From positions 310,001-374,000 of the forward strand of contig CAWIJK010000004.1 in the NCBI GenBank assembly GCA_963836375.1: a stretch of DNA of 64,000 nucleotides. Direction: 5' to 3'. The notes under the pieces are model-generated. The model was not told the origin of the DNA. It saw only the letters and a list, made by a program, of their open reading frames with translations, and ran no database searches. This DNA is from CAWIJK01 sp963836375. GTDB lineage: Bacteria; Actinomycetota; Acidimicrobiia; Acidimicrobiales; RAAP-2. How positions within the stretch are numbered: the first letter of the stretch is position 1; every line of letters starts with the position of its first letter. The position numbers and the translations under genes are program-made. This document shows, one piece after another, positions 32,284 through 40,837 of the stretch.

Positions 32284-32841
32284 TCAGCCGAGCGACCAGG
32301 TGGCGCCGGCCGACCCGTCGAGGGTGATCCGCACCGACCGGGGCTGGCCGGGGTCGCCCTGGAGGGTCGTCCAGCCGCTGCGGACCGCCCCGGCCAGGAG
32401 AGGTCGCGAGAGGTCCAGCCACGGCCGCAGGGAGGTCCCCCGGTCGGTGCCGACCTCGGCCGACCCGGTCTCGGCGTAGCTCAGGGTGACAGTGAAGCCC
32501 GACAGGGCGACGGGCGTCCTGGCGGTGTTGTGCAACGAGACGTCGAGAGCGACCAGCGGGCCCGAACCCGAGAGCAGGTTGGGGGCACCCGGTCCGCGCA
32601 GCGCGGGTGCGGGGTCGCGCAGCGCGCGCAGCGTCACGAGCACCCGATCCCGCCCGACCGCCACCGTGCGGGTCTGACCCAGCTCGGACGGCGGAGCCCC
32701 GGCCGCCGCCGCCCCGGCGGCAGCGGCCGGCACGCACGCCACCGCCGTGAGGGCGAGGGCGACCAACGGGGCGAGCCGGCCGAGGATCCGTCGGGCCCCA
32801 CCGCCGACACCGATCCCTCGCCGCGCCGCGTCGCCGCCCAC
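32284..32841 (-). CDS. Putative lipoprotein with a DUF4352-like beta domain
   Basis: 185 residues from GTG 32841. Arg-rich start, hydrophobic core LAPLVALALTAVAC with a lipobox-like AVAC, then an Ala-rich spacer. The mature part, VALDVSLHNTARTPVALSGF followed by TVTLSYAETG and SVRITLDGSAGATWSLG, reads as an immunoglobulin-like beta-sandwich of the DUF4352/MPT63 kind. It would be tethered outside the membrane. Function unknown. Confidence 0.65.
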   Translation of the reverse strand: MGGDAARRGIGVGGGARRILGRLAPLVALALTAVACVPAAAAGAAAAGAPPSELGQTRTVAVGRDRVLVTLRALRDPAPALRGPGAPNLLSGSGPLVALDVSLHNTARTPVALSGFTVTLSYAETGSAEVGTDRGTSLRPWLDLSRPLLAGAVRSGWTTLQGDPGQPRSVRITLDGSAGATWSLG

Positions 32842-32900
32842 CCCCCGATCGTAGGGAGAAGCCGGGGCCCCGATCGGTCGGGTCCCGGCGCGGCGGTCGA

Positions 32901-33464
32901 TCAGGGCTGGGCGACCATCACCACCATGGCGACCAGCACCACGGCGGCCACCGCGACCGCCGATGCGCACACCGTGCGCGCCGCCCGGACGGCGCCGGGC
33001 CCGGCCCCCCCCGGCGGCGGGGCACCGGGGCCCTCGGGCACCGCACCGACGGGCGGCGCGGCCAGATGGGCCTGGATCCGCCGTTCGGCCGGCCACAACA
33101 CCCCCTCGGCCAGCGCGGCGGCGGCGGCCCACAGCACCAGGCCGGTGAGCACCCAGGGGTCGCCGGTCGAGATCGAGCCGTTGGACATGGCGATCAGGGC
33201 GAAGCCGAGCAACGGCACCCCGTAGAGCGCCCGCCCGGCCCAGTTGACCCCGGGGGCAAAGTACCTCGACAGGCTCGCCTCGACCGGACGGCCCCGGCGG
33301 GCCGCCCCGAGCAGCCGGGCGGCCTGGATCCCGCTCACCACCACGGTGAGCAACCCGATGACCGCACAGCCGACGTGGCCGAGGAGGACCACGTCGTAAC
33401 CGGGGCCGGTGGGCGTGGCCACGCTGCCGGCGAGCGGGGTCGGTGGGGCGGGCACGGCGCCCAT
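32901..33464 (-). CDS. Four-helix membrane protein (DUF2269-like)
   Basis: 187 residues from ATG 33464; further-left in-frame codons are Arg/Gly-rich and unlikely. Helices near 25-47 (VVLLGHVGCAVIGLLTVVVS), 75-95 (ALYGVPLLGFALIAMSNG), 100-122 (WVLTGLVLWAAAAALAEGVL) and 162-185 (ASAVAVAAVVLVAMVVMVAQ). A Pro/Gly-rich loop lies before the last helix. His in helix 1 is typical of DUF2269-like integral proteins. Role unknown. Confidence 0.65.
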   Translation of the reverse strand: MGAVPAPPTPLAGSVATPTGPGYDVVLLGHVGCAVIGLLTVVVSGIQAARLLGAARRGRPVEASLSRYFAPGVNWAGRALYGVPLLGFALIAMSNGSISTGDPWVLTGLVLWAAAAALAEGVLWPAERRIQAHLAAPPVGAVPEGPGAPPPGGAGPGAVRAARTVCASAVAVAAVVLVAMVVMVAQP

Positions 33465-33711
33465 TCTCACCCCTCGGCCCCTCCCCGGCCGCCGTCGCCG
33501 GCCGGGGAGGGGGACGCCCACCGGGCCGGCGGCGCGCCGGGTGCTCGTGGCCGGAGCGAAACGCGCGAGTACCGTAGGTGTATCGGCGGTCGTCGGGCGG
33601 TTCGGCCGGGCGGCACAGAGGGCACGACACGGCGTCAGCAGGGCACGACGTCAACAGGGCACGACAGACTGGGACGGCCATGGACGGCCAGGACGAGACG
33701 GCGACACGCAG

Positions 33712-34695
33712 ATGAACCAGCTCCGCCTCGATCCCTTGTCCGGCCGCTGGGTGGTCGTGAGCACCGGACGCTCCGAGCGCCCCGCCGCCTTCGTGCTCCG
33801 CAACACCGAGGTCCAAGAGGACACCAGCCGGCCCTGCCCGTTCTGCCCGGGCAACGAGGAGGCGAACCCCCCCGCCCTCGAGACCTACGGGCCCACCGGC
33901 GCGTGGCTGGTCCGGGTGGTCCCCAACCTCTACCCGGCCTTCGAGGGGGACGAGCCCTTCGTGGTCACCAACCGCGGCCCGGTGTTCACCCAGGCCAGCG
34001 CGGGGGGGATCCACGAGGTGCTGATCCTCTCGCCCGAGCACGATGCCTCGTGGTCCATGCTGAGCGACGAGCAGACCGGCCTGGTGATGGCGGCGTTGCG
34101 CGACCGCATCGAGGAGCACTCCCAGCGCCCCAACCTCCGCTACAGCCAGGCCATCGTGAATTCGGGCCGCGAGGCCGGCGCCTCGCTCGAGCACCCGCAC
34201 GGCCAGCTGTTGGGGATGTCGTTCGTGCCCCGCGAGCTGGCCGAGGAGCAGGCCCGCTTCGCCCGCTTCGCCGGCAGCTGCCTGCTCTGCACCACCGTCG
34301 AGGCCGAGGAGGCCGAGGGCTTCCGGGTCATCTACGCCGACGAGCGGGTCGTCGTGGTGTGCCCGTTCTGGAGCGCGGTGCCCTACGAGATGCTGGTGGT
34401 CCCCCGGGCCCACTCCCCCCACCTCTACCGCTCGCCCACCGACGACCTGGTCTCGGTGGGCCTGGCCCTCAAGCACTGCCTGGGCCAGCTGCGCGACACC
34501 GTCGGCGAGGTCGCCTACAACCTGGTCTTCCACTCCGCCCCCTACCGGGTGAACGAGCCCTTCCACTGGCACGTCCACGTGCTGCCCAAGGCCACCACCC
34601 TGGCCGGGTTCGAGATGGGCACCGGGGTGGCGATCAACATCGTCAACCCCGAGCAGGCGGCCGAACAGCTCCGGGTGGCCGCGTCGGTCGGCTGA
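33712..34695 (+). CDS. galT: Galactose-1-phosphate uridylyltransferase
   Basis: 327 residues from ATG 33712; the upstream reading is Arg-rich and unsupported. It starts MNQLRLDPLSGRWVVVSTGR. Zn-type CPFC is at Cys42/Cys45, PNLYPAF near 80, and the HIT active site is SLEHPHGQLLG with the UMP-carrying His. The second His-rich strand is FHWHVHVLPK. It swaps UDP between glucose and galactose 1-phosphates, though HIT relatives can use other sugar phosphates or ADP. It stands alone, convergent with the phosphofructokinase gene. Confidence 0.9.
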   Translation: MNQLRLDPLSGRWVVVSTGRSERPAAFVLRNTEVQEDTSRPCPFCPGNEEANPPALETYGPTGAWLVRVVPNLYPAFEGDEPFVVTNRGPVFTQASAGGIHEVLILSPEHDASWSMLSDEQTGLVMAALRDRIEEHSQRPNLRYSQAIVNSGREAGASLEHPHGQLLGMSFVPRELAEEQARFARFAGSCLLCTTVEAEEAEGFRVIYADERVVVVCPFWSAVPYEMLVVPRAHSPHLYRSPTDDLVSVGLALKHCLGQLRDTVGEVAYNLVFHSAPYRVNEPFHWHVHVLPKATTLAGFEMGTGVAINIVNPEQAAEQLRVAASVG

Positions 34696-34699
34696 CCGC

Positions 34700-34712
34700 C
34701 GGGCCGGGCCCG
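34700..34712. terminator. Short hairpin between convergent genes
   Basis: CGGGC-CGG-GCCCG lies between galT and the phosphofructokinase gene. The stem is only 5 bp and there is no T-tract, so termination is inferred from position only. Confidence 0.25.
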
Positions 34713-34719
34713 ACCCGCC

Positions 34720-35769
34720 TCAGTCCAAGCAGGGACCGGCCACGTCGGTGAGCAGGTCCAGGTCGAGGGTCTTGGGCCGGCCGACGGCGGTGGCCAGGGG
34801 CACCCGGACGATCCGCCCGGCCTGGAGCGCCACCATGGTGGCGAAGTCGCCCTCGTGGGCCGCGGCGACCGCCGCCACCCCGAAGCGGGTGGCCAGCACC
34901 CGGTCATAGGCGGTCGGCGTCCCGCCCCGCTGGATGTGCCCGAGGGTGGTGACCCGGGACTCGTAACCGGTCCGGCCTTCGATCTCCTCGGCCAGCCAGG
35001 CCCCGATCCCCCCCAGGCGGGCGTGGCCGAAGGCGTCGACGGACTTGGGCGAGGTGGCCAGCCGGGCCGAGTCGGCATCGGGGCCCTCCGCCGGCACCGC
35101 GCCCTCCGAGACCACCACGATGGACGAGTACTGGCCCCGTCCGTGGCGCCGGGTCAGCCGGGCGCACACCGCGTCGAGGTCGAAGGGGACCTCGGGCACC
35201 AGGATCTCCGCCGCGCCGCCGGCGATGCCCGCATAGGTGGCGATCCAGCCGACGTGGCGCCCCATCACCTCGCACACGATGACCCGGTGGTGGGACTCGG
35301 CCGTGGTCCGGAGCCGGTCGATGGCCTCGGTGGCGATCTGGACCGCGGTGTCGAAGCCGAACGTCACCTCGGTCCCCGACAGGTCGTTGTCGATGGTCTT
35401 GGGCACCCCCACCGCGGCGACGCCCAGGGGACCCAGACGCGAGGCCACCCCGAGGGTGTCATCCCCCCCGATGGCGACGACGGCGTCGATGCCGTGGCCC
35501 TTGAGCACGGCCACCGCCCGGTCGGGCCCGCCGTCGGAGGCGAACGGGTTGGTCCGAGAGGTCCCGAGGATGGTGCCGCCGCGTGCCAGGAGGTCCCGGC
35601 ACTCGTCGGGACCGAGGGCCATGGTGCGGTCGTCGAGCACACCGCGCCAGCCGTCGAGGAAGCCGAGCACCTCGTCGCCGTGGACCGCCACCCCGCTCAG
35701 GACCACCGCCCTGATCACCGCGTTCAGTCCCGGGCAGTCCCCACCGCCGGTCAGGACCCCGATGCGCAC
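34720..35769 (-). CDS. pfp: 6-phosphofructokinase, PPi-dependent type by active-site residues
   Basis: 349 residues from GTG 35769, with GGGAGAG about 8 nt upstream. Standard PFK fold: RIGVLTGGGDCPGLNAVIRA, VPKTIDNDLSGTEVTFGFD, MGRHVGWIATYAGIAGGA, HIQRGGTPTAYDRVLATRFG. Positions that separate donors read Asp104 (GGDD) and Lys124 (PKTIDND), where ATP enzymes have Gly/Gly. This is the PPi-type signature seen in actinomycete enzymes. Converts fructose 6-phosphate to the bisphosphate, probably reversibly. Last gene of the murA-led leftward operon. Confidence 0.88.
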   Translation of the reverse strand: MRIGVLTGGGDCPGLNAVIRAVVLSGVAVHGDEVLGFLDGWRGVLDDRTMALGPDECRDLLARGGTILGTSRTNPFASDGGPDRAVAVLKGHGIDAVVAIGGDDTLGVASRLGPLGVAAVGVPKTIDNDLSGTEVTFGFDTAVQIATEAIDRLRTTAESHHRVIVCEVMGRHVGWIATYAGIAGGAAEILVPEVPFDLDAVCARLTRRHGRGQYSSIVVVSEGAVPAEGPDADSARLATSPKSVDAFGHARLGGIGAWLAEEIEGRTGYESRVTTLGHIQRGGTPTAYDRVLATRFGVAAVAAAHEGDFATMVALQAGRIVRVPLATAVGRPKTLDLDLLTDVAGPCLD

Positions 35770-35818
35770 CGGGTCACTCTCCCACACCGCCACGGCGACG
35801 GCGGGGGTGACCCGACGC

Positions 35819-37105
35819 TCAGGGGGACGGCCCGGTGGCCCGCCGGGCCGCCCGCTCGAGCTCGAAGGCGGCGGCCAGGTTGCGCACCATGTCGCGGTCG
35901 CCCGGGACGAGGCCCCCGATCCCGGGGGTCGAGAGGTACCCGCTCAAAAAGGCGCGGCGGTTGCGGGCCTCCCAGGCCCGGGCCAGGGCGGCCAGGCCCG
36001 AGCGCCCGGTCGGGTCGCGCTCGGAGGCGGCCACCGACGCCACGTGGTGCAGCGACCACAACAGGTCGGCCACGTCGGCCAGCGGCGAGCGCGCCACGCG
36101 GGCGGTGGCCCCCGCCGGGACCCCCCCGGGCATGGTGTCGGCCACCACCCAGCCCTGGTCGGTGCGGGCCGTCCGCCCCAGGTGGAAGTCGCCGTGGGTC
36201 ACGACCGTCGGGCAGCGCAGGCCCCCCGAGCGCAGCGAGGCGAGCGCCTCGGCCACCTCGGGCCCGGCGAGCTCGCTCTGGTCGGCCGCCGCCACCGCCG
36301 CCTCGATCCCGTCGACCAGGTCGGCCACCTCGGCACTGCGCCGGCCGAATGCCTGGTCCAGGGCCAGGTGCATGCGGGCCGTCATGGTCCCAAGGGCGCG
36401 GGCTTCTGGACCGAAGTCCCCGCCCGCCTCCTCGGGCGCGCCCCCCGAGGCGTAGAGGTCGCGCAACGAGGTGAGGGCCAGGGCCCAACCGCCCGCGCTC
36501 CCGGCCAGCAGCTCTTGGACCAGCCCGAGGTCGCGCCCGCCCCGCTGCCAGCGGGCCAGCGGGGCGGCCAGGTGGTTGAAGCCGGCCTCGTCGAGGGCCA
36601 CCAGCAGCTCGACCCCGGGGTTGGGCCCCTCGGTGACCCAGGGGAAGACGGTGAGCGAGCAGCGGTCGCTGAAGGCGAGCACGGTCCCCTCGTCGGTCTC
36701 GGCCACCGGCGCCACCCCGGTCACCTCGGCCCGCTCCCCGGTCACCGCGCTCAGCAGCTCGGGCGCCAGCTCGGCGTCGAAGAGGGCGTCGAGGACCACG
36801 CCGAGCCCCACGTCGTCCTCGAAGAGGCCGAGCACCGGCTCGTCGTTGGCCCGCAGGAAGTGGGCCTCTTCGCCCGGGCGGCGCACCCCGAGCACGGCGT
36901 GGCCCAGCCGACCCTCCACCTCGGCGATGACGTCGAGCAGGGCCGGCCGGCCGGCCGAGAGCACCTCCACCTCGCGCACCTCCACCCAGCGCCGGAGCGG
37001 GGCGTCGGTCGTCTCCTCCCCGGCCCGGCGGGCGGCCCAGGCCGTCACCAGCTGGGTCAGCGCCCGGCGGCGCTCGTCGGTCAACTCGAGCATGGTCGGG
37101 CTCAC
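35819..37105 (-). CDS. Maltokinase-like protein (Mak/Pep2 family)
   Basis: 428 residues from GTG 37105, overlapping the TreS stop (GTGA). Mak-type N-terminal cap (WVEVREVEVLSAGRPALLDV), then a kinase C-lobe with catalytic loop VTHGDFHLGRT. The following metal-binding strand reads GWVVADTMPGGVPAGA, whereas maltokinases have DFEGEP, so the Glu and the usual loop are lost. Position directly after TreS is the classic GlgE-pathway order (maltose to maltose 1-phosphate with ATP). Activity is uncertain because of the altered DFE motif. Confidence 0.75.
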   Translation of the reverse strand: MSPTMLELTDERRRALTQLVTAWAARRAGEETTDAPLRRWVEVREVEVLSAGRPALLDVIAEVEGRLGHAVLGVRRPGEEAHFLRANDEPVLGLFEDDVGLGVVLDALFDAELAPELLSAVTGERAEVTGVAPVAETDEGTVLAFSDRCSLTVFPWVTEGPNPGVELLVALDEAGFNHLAAPLARWQRGGRDLGLVQELLAGSAGGWALALTSLRDLYASGGAPEEAGGDFGPEARALGTMTARMHLALDQAFGRRSAEVADLVDGIEAAVAAADQSELAGPEVAEALASLRSGGLRCPTVVTHGDFHLGRTARTDQGWVVADTMPGGVPAGATARVARSPLADVADLLWSLHHVASVAASERDPTGRSGLAALARAWEARNRRAFLSGYLSTPGIGGLVPGDRDMVRNLAAAFELERAARRATGPSP

Positions 37106-38998
37106 GGGACCGCCTTGGACTGGCCGGCGGGGTGCTCGACCAGGTCGAACCACAAGTACCCGTAGGGACCGAGGGTGATGGTGTAGGGCTCCTCGCCCAC
37201 GGTGGGGAACGGGACCCGGCCCAGCACCTCCAAGGGGATGCATCCGGCCCACCGGGCGAGCAGCAGCTCGGCCGGTTGGGCGAAGCGGCTGAGGTTGTGC
37301 ACGCACAGGACGGCCTGGGGCCGGCGGACCTCGGCGTCGGCCGCCTCGTCGGCCGGCACGGTCAACGCCCCCTCCACCCACGGGGCCCCGGCCACCTGGC
37401 CCGGTGGTCGCCGGGCGGCCAGGGGCGACGAGGCGCCGATCAGCGGCGCCCCGGACCCCGTCGGGGGCCCCGGCCCGAGCCCGGTGGCCGGGACCGGTAC
37501 GTCGACCACGTCCCCCGAGCGCACGAAGGCCAGCACCGAGGGGTTGGGGCACGAGAGCACCTCGAGCTCGCCCACCCCGAGGACCGGCAGGGACCGGCGC
37601 TCGACCAGCATCCCCCGCAGCCAGTGCAGGAACGATCCGGGATTGCGCTGCTGGGCCTCGACGTTGACCGCCTCGAAGCCGTACACGGGGTCCATGAGCG
37701 GGGGCAGGTAGAGCTGGGCGAAGTCGGCCCGGGAGAACCCCCCGTTGCGGTCGGGCGACCACTGCATGGGGGTGCGCACCGAGTCCCGGTCACCCAGGTA
37801 GATGTTGTCGCCCATCAACAGCTCGTCGCCGTAGTAGATGACCGGGCTGCCGGGCAACGAGAGCAAGAGCGCGTAAAGCAGCTCGGCCAGGCGCCGGTCG
37901 CCGTCGAGCAGGGGGGCCAGGCGCCGTCCGATGCCCATGTGGCGCTTCATGCGCGGGTCCTTGGCGTACTCGACTGAACAGGTAGTCACGCTCCTCGTCG
38001 CTCACCTGCTCGAGGGTGAGCTCGTCGTGGTTGCGCAAGAAGATGGCCCACTGAGAGCCGGCCGGGATCTCGGGCGTCTGGCTCAGGATCTCGGTGATCG
38101 GGTAGCGCTGCTCACGCCGCACCGCCATGAACAGGCGCGGCATGAGCGGGAAGTGGAAGCACAGGTGGCACTCGTCGCCGTCGCCGAAGTAGTCGGCCAC
38201 GTCGGCCGGCCAGCCGTTGGCCTCGGCCAGCAAGATGGCGCCGGGATAGTCGGCGTCGAGCTGCTTGCGCACTCGCCGGATGTACGAGTGGGTCTCGGGC
38301 AGGTGCTCGCCCGCCGTCCCGTCCCGCTGGTAGAGGTAGGGGACGGCGTCGAGGCGGAAGCCGTCGAAGCCCAGGTCGAGCCAGAAGCGGACCAGGTCGA
38401 CCATGGTGTCGGCGACCTCGGGGTTGTCGTAGTTGAGGTCGGGCTGGTGGGAGTAGAAGCGGTGCCAGTAGTACTGCTGGCGGGAGTCGTCCCAGGTCCA
38501 GTTGGAGCGCTCGACGTCGGTGAACACCACCCGGGCCTCGGGCCAGCGCTGGTCGTCGTCGTTCCAGGTGTACCAGTCGGCCTTGGGGTTGGTGCGAGAG
38601 GACCGGGACTCGACGAACCACGGGTGCTGGTCGCTGGTGTGGTTCATCACCAGGTCGCCGATCACCCGGATGCCCCGCCGGTGCGCGTCCTCGAGCAGGC
38701 CGACCAGGTCGCCGAGGGTCCCGTAGTCGGGGTGCACGTTGAAGAAGTCGCTGATGTCGTAGCCGCCGTCGCGGAACGGCGACGGGTAGAAGGGGAGCAG
38801 CCACAGGCAGTCGATCCCGAGCCACTGGAGGTAGTCGAGCTTCTCGCGCAGCCCCCGCAGGTCGCCGGTCCCGTCGTTGTTGGCGTCGTAGAAGCCGCGG
38901 ATCAGGACCTCGTAGAAGACGGCGTGCTGGAACCAGCGGGTGGACGGGTCGAAGCCGACCGCCCGCTGGGGGCCCACCGGCACCGGCGGGCCGCTCAC
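37102..38998 (-). pseudogene. treS: Trehalose synthase TreS, one-base frameshift
   Basis: From GTG 38998, which overlaps the upstream stop as GTGA, the GH13 protein begins FDPSTRWFQHAVFYEVLIRG. It has GIDCLWLLPFYPSP, VMNHTSDQHPWF, DGFRLDAVPYL (nucleophile Asp), LAEANGW (acid Glu) and FLRNHDELTLEQV. After SDEERDYLF the frame breaks near 37973: an extra base turns the expected SEYAKDPRM into SRVRQGP. The following frame continues VEYAKDPRMKRHMGIGRRLA and runs to TGA 37102 with GSPVIYYGDELLMGDNIYLG intact. Total length (about 631 codons) is normal. Interconverts maltose and trehalose. Either a sequencing error or a recent mutation. Confidence 0.85.
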
Positions 38999-39765
38999 CG
39001 CCCGACGAAGGTGGCCTTGCCGGGGCCGTGCTCGAGGAACGAGGCCACGCCCAACGCGGCGTCCTCGGTCCGTGTGGCCGCCAGGAACTGCTCCCGCTCG
39101 ATGGCCAGGCCCTCCTCCAGGGTGGTCTCGAGGCCCCGGTCGACCGCCGCCTTGCCCAGGGCCTGGGCCACGACCGCCCCGGCGGCGAGGGTGGCGGCCA
39201 GCTCGAGGGCGGTCGGGAGCACCTCGGCGGGGGGCACGACCCGGTTGACCAGCCCGATGGCCAGGGCCTCGTCGGCCCGGACCTGACGGCCGGTCAGGAC
39301 CAGCTCCTTGGCCCGGCCCGGGCCGATCAGGCGGGGGAGGCGCTGGGTCCCGCCCCCGCCGGGGATCACCCCGAGGAGCACCTCGGGCAGACCGAACCGG
39401 GCGTTCTCGGCGCACACCCGCAGGTCGCAGGCCAAGGCGAGCTCCAGGCCGCCGCCGAGGGCGTAGCCGTTGACGGCGGCGACGGTGGCCCGGGGCACCG
39501 CGGCCAGGGCCCCGAGGGCGGCGTGGAAGTTGGCGGCGACGGTGGCGGGGCCGTCGAGCTCGGAGATGTCAGCGCCGGCGGCGAAGATCCGCTCGCCGCC
39601 CCAGAGCACCACCGCCCCCGGTGGGTCCGCCGTGAGGTCCCCGGCCACCTCGGCCAGCTGGGCCAGCACCGAGGCCGACAGGGCGTTGGCCTTGGGCCGG
39701 TCGAGGCGCACCAGGGCCACCTTGTCCCCCCGGCGCTCCACGGTCACGAAGACGTCGTCGGCCAC
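38995..39765 (-). CDS. Enoyl-CoA hydratase/isomerase family protein
   Basis: 256 residues from GTG 39765. Crotonase fold: VALVRLDRPKANALSASVLA, oxyanion-hole AAGADISEL and AAVNGYALGGGLELALACDL, then both catalytic Glu regions in FGLPEVLLGVIPGGGGTQRL. C-terminal helices are intact. Hydrates 2-enoyl-CoA or acts on a related thioester. It lies between meaB and treS and overlaps the treS start, so it is translated with the operon. No ribosome site is obvious before the GTG. Confidence 0.88.
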   Translation of the reverse strand: MADDVFVTVERRGDKVALVRLDRPKANALSASVLAQLAEVAGDLTADPPGAVVLWGGERIFAAGADISELDGPATVAANFHAALGALAAVPRATVAAVNGYALGGGLELALACDLRVCAENARFGLPEVLLGVIPGGGGTQRLPRLIGPGRAKELVLTGRQVRADEALAIGLVNRVVPPAEVLPTALELAATLAAGAVVAQALGKAAVDRGLETTLEEGLAIEREQFLAATRTEDAALGVASFLEHGPGKATFVGR

Positions 39766-39787
39766 CTGCGAACCGTACCCGTTGGCC

Positions 39788-40837
39788 TCAGCGCGGGCCC
39801 GGCCCGGGTCCGGTTTCGCCGAGCAGCCGGTCCGCCGCCTCGTAGGGGTCGAGCCGGCCCTCCACCAACGCCCGCACGGCCTCGGCGAAGCCCTCGCCCG
39901 AGCCGCTCCGCTCGATCCGCTGGGCCAGACGGGCGGACAGGACCCGCCGCAGCTCGCGCTCGAGGCGGTCGGCCCGCCGCCGGGCCAGCCGGCCGTCGGC
40001 CAGTAGGTGGGCCCTGTGCGCGGCCACCGCCCCCCACAACTCGTCGATCCCGCTCCGGTCGGCGGCGCTCGTCTCGACCACCGGGGGGCGCCAGTCGGCG
40101 GGGGCCGACAGGTCGAGCATCTGCTCGAGGTCCCGGCGGGCCTCGCGGGCACCGGGGCGGTCCGCCTTGTTCACGACCAGCAGGTCGGCCACCTCGAGCA
40201 GCCCGGCCTTGTTGGCCTGCATCGAGTCCCCCCACCCCGGGGTGACGACCACCACCGTGGTGTCGGCGGCCGAGGCCACGTCCACCTCCATCTGGCCGAC
40301 CCCGACCGTCTCGAGGAGCACCAGGGGCAGCCCGACGGCGCCCAGCACCCGGACGGCCTCGGGGACGGCCAGCGTCAGGCCGCCCAGATGGCCCCGGGTG
40401 GCCATGGACCGGATGAAGACCGTCGGATCGGTGGCGTGGTCTTGCATGCGGACCCGGTCGCCCAAGATGGCGCCCCCGGTGAACGGCGAGGAGGGGTCGA
40501 CGGCCAGGACGGCCACCTGGCCCACCGGCTCGGACGGCGCCCCGGCCCGGGCCGGTGGCGCATGCGGGTCGGCCTCGGGCCCGCCGGGGTGGCCCTCCAC
40601 GGCCGGCCAGCCGGCCCGGGCCGCGGTGATGAGCAGGTCGGTCAGGGTCGACTTGCCGGCCCCGGGCGCCCCGGTCAGCCCCACCGCGTAGGGAGGAGGG
40701 TGGCGGTAGGCCAGGTGGGCGACCTCACGGCTCGCCGCCCCGCCCCGCTCGACGATCGAGAGGAGCCGGGCCAGGGCGACACGGTCGCCGCCGGTCGCCT
40801 CGGCCAGCAGGGCCCCGGGGTCGCGGCGCTCGCTCAA
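39788..40837 (-). CDS. meaB: MeaB/ArgK-type GTPase, methylmalonyl-CoA mutase chaperone
   Basis: 349 residues, TTG 40837 overlapping the murA stop. G1 is GAPGAGKST; VLAVDPSSPFTGGAILGDRV with RMQDHATDPTVFIRSMATRG is the family signature. LLETVGVGQMEVDVAS forms switch III, and VVNKADRPGA is the G4 motif. The C-terminal helix serves dimerisation. It loads and protects adenosylcobalamin on methylmalonyl-CoA mutase or a close relative. The mutase is not in this window. Confidence 0.9.
   Translation of the reverse strand: MSERRDPGALLAEATGGDRVALARLLSIVERGGAASREVAHLAYRHPPPYAVGLTGAPGAGKSTLTDLLITAARAGWPAVEGHPGGPEADPHAPPARAGAPSEPVGQVAVLAVDPSSPFTGGAILGDRVRMQDHATDPTVFIRSMATRGHLGGLTLAVPEAVRVLGAVGLPLVLLETVGVGQMEVDVASAADTTVVVVTPGWGDSMQANKAGLLEVADLLVVNKADRPGAREARRDLEQMLDLSAPADWRPPVVETSAADRSGIDELWGAVAAHRAHLLADGRLARRRADRLERELRRVLSARLAQRIERSGSGEGFAEAVRALVEGRLDPYEAADRLLGETGPGPGPR

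Noticed and set aside
33066..34751. 561-codon plus-strand frame over galT in another phase
   Set aside because: Arg/Pro/Gly-rich; the correct phase encodes complete GalT.
37790..37989. Treating the two TreS pieces as two genes
   Set aside because: The pieces join at a one-base shift inside a conserved segment (SEYAKDPRM) and together give a full-length enzyme.
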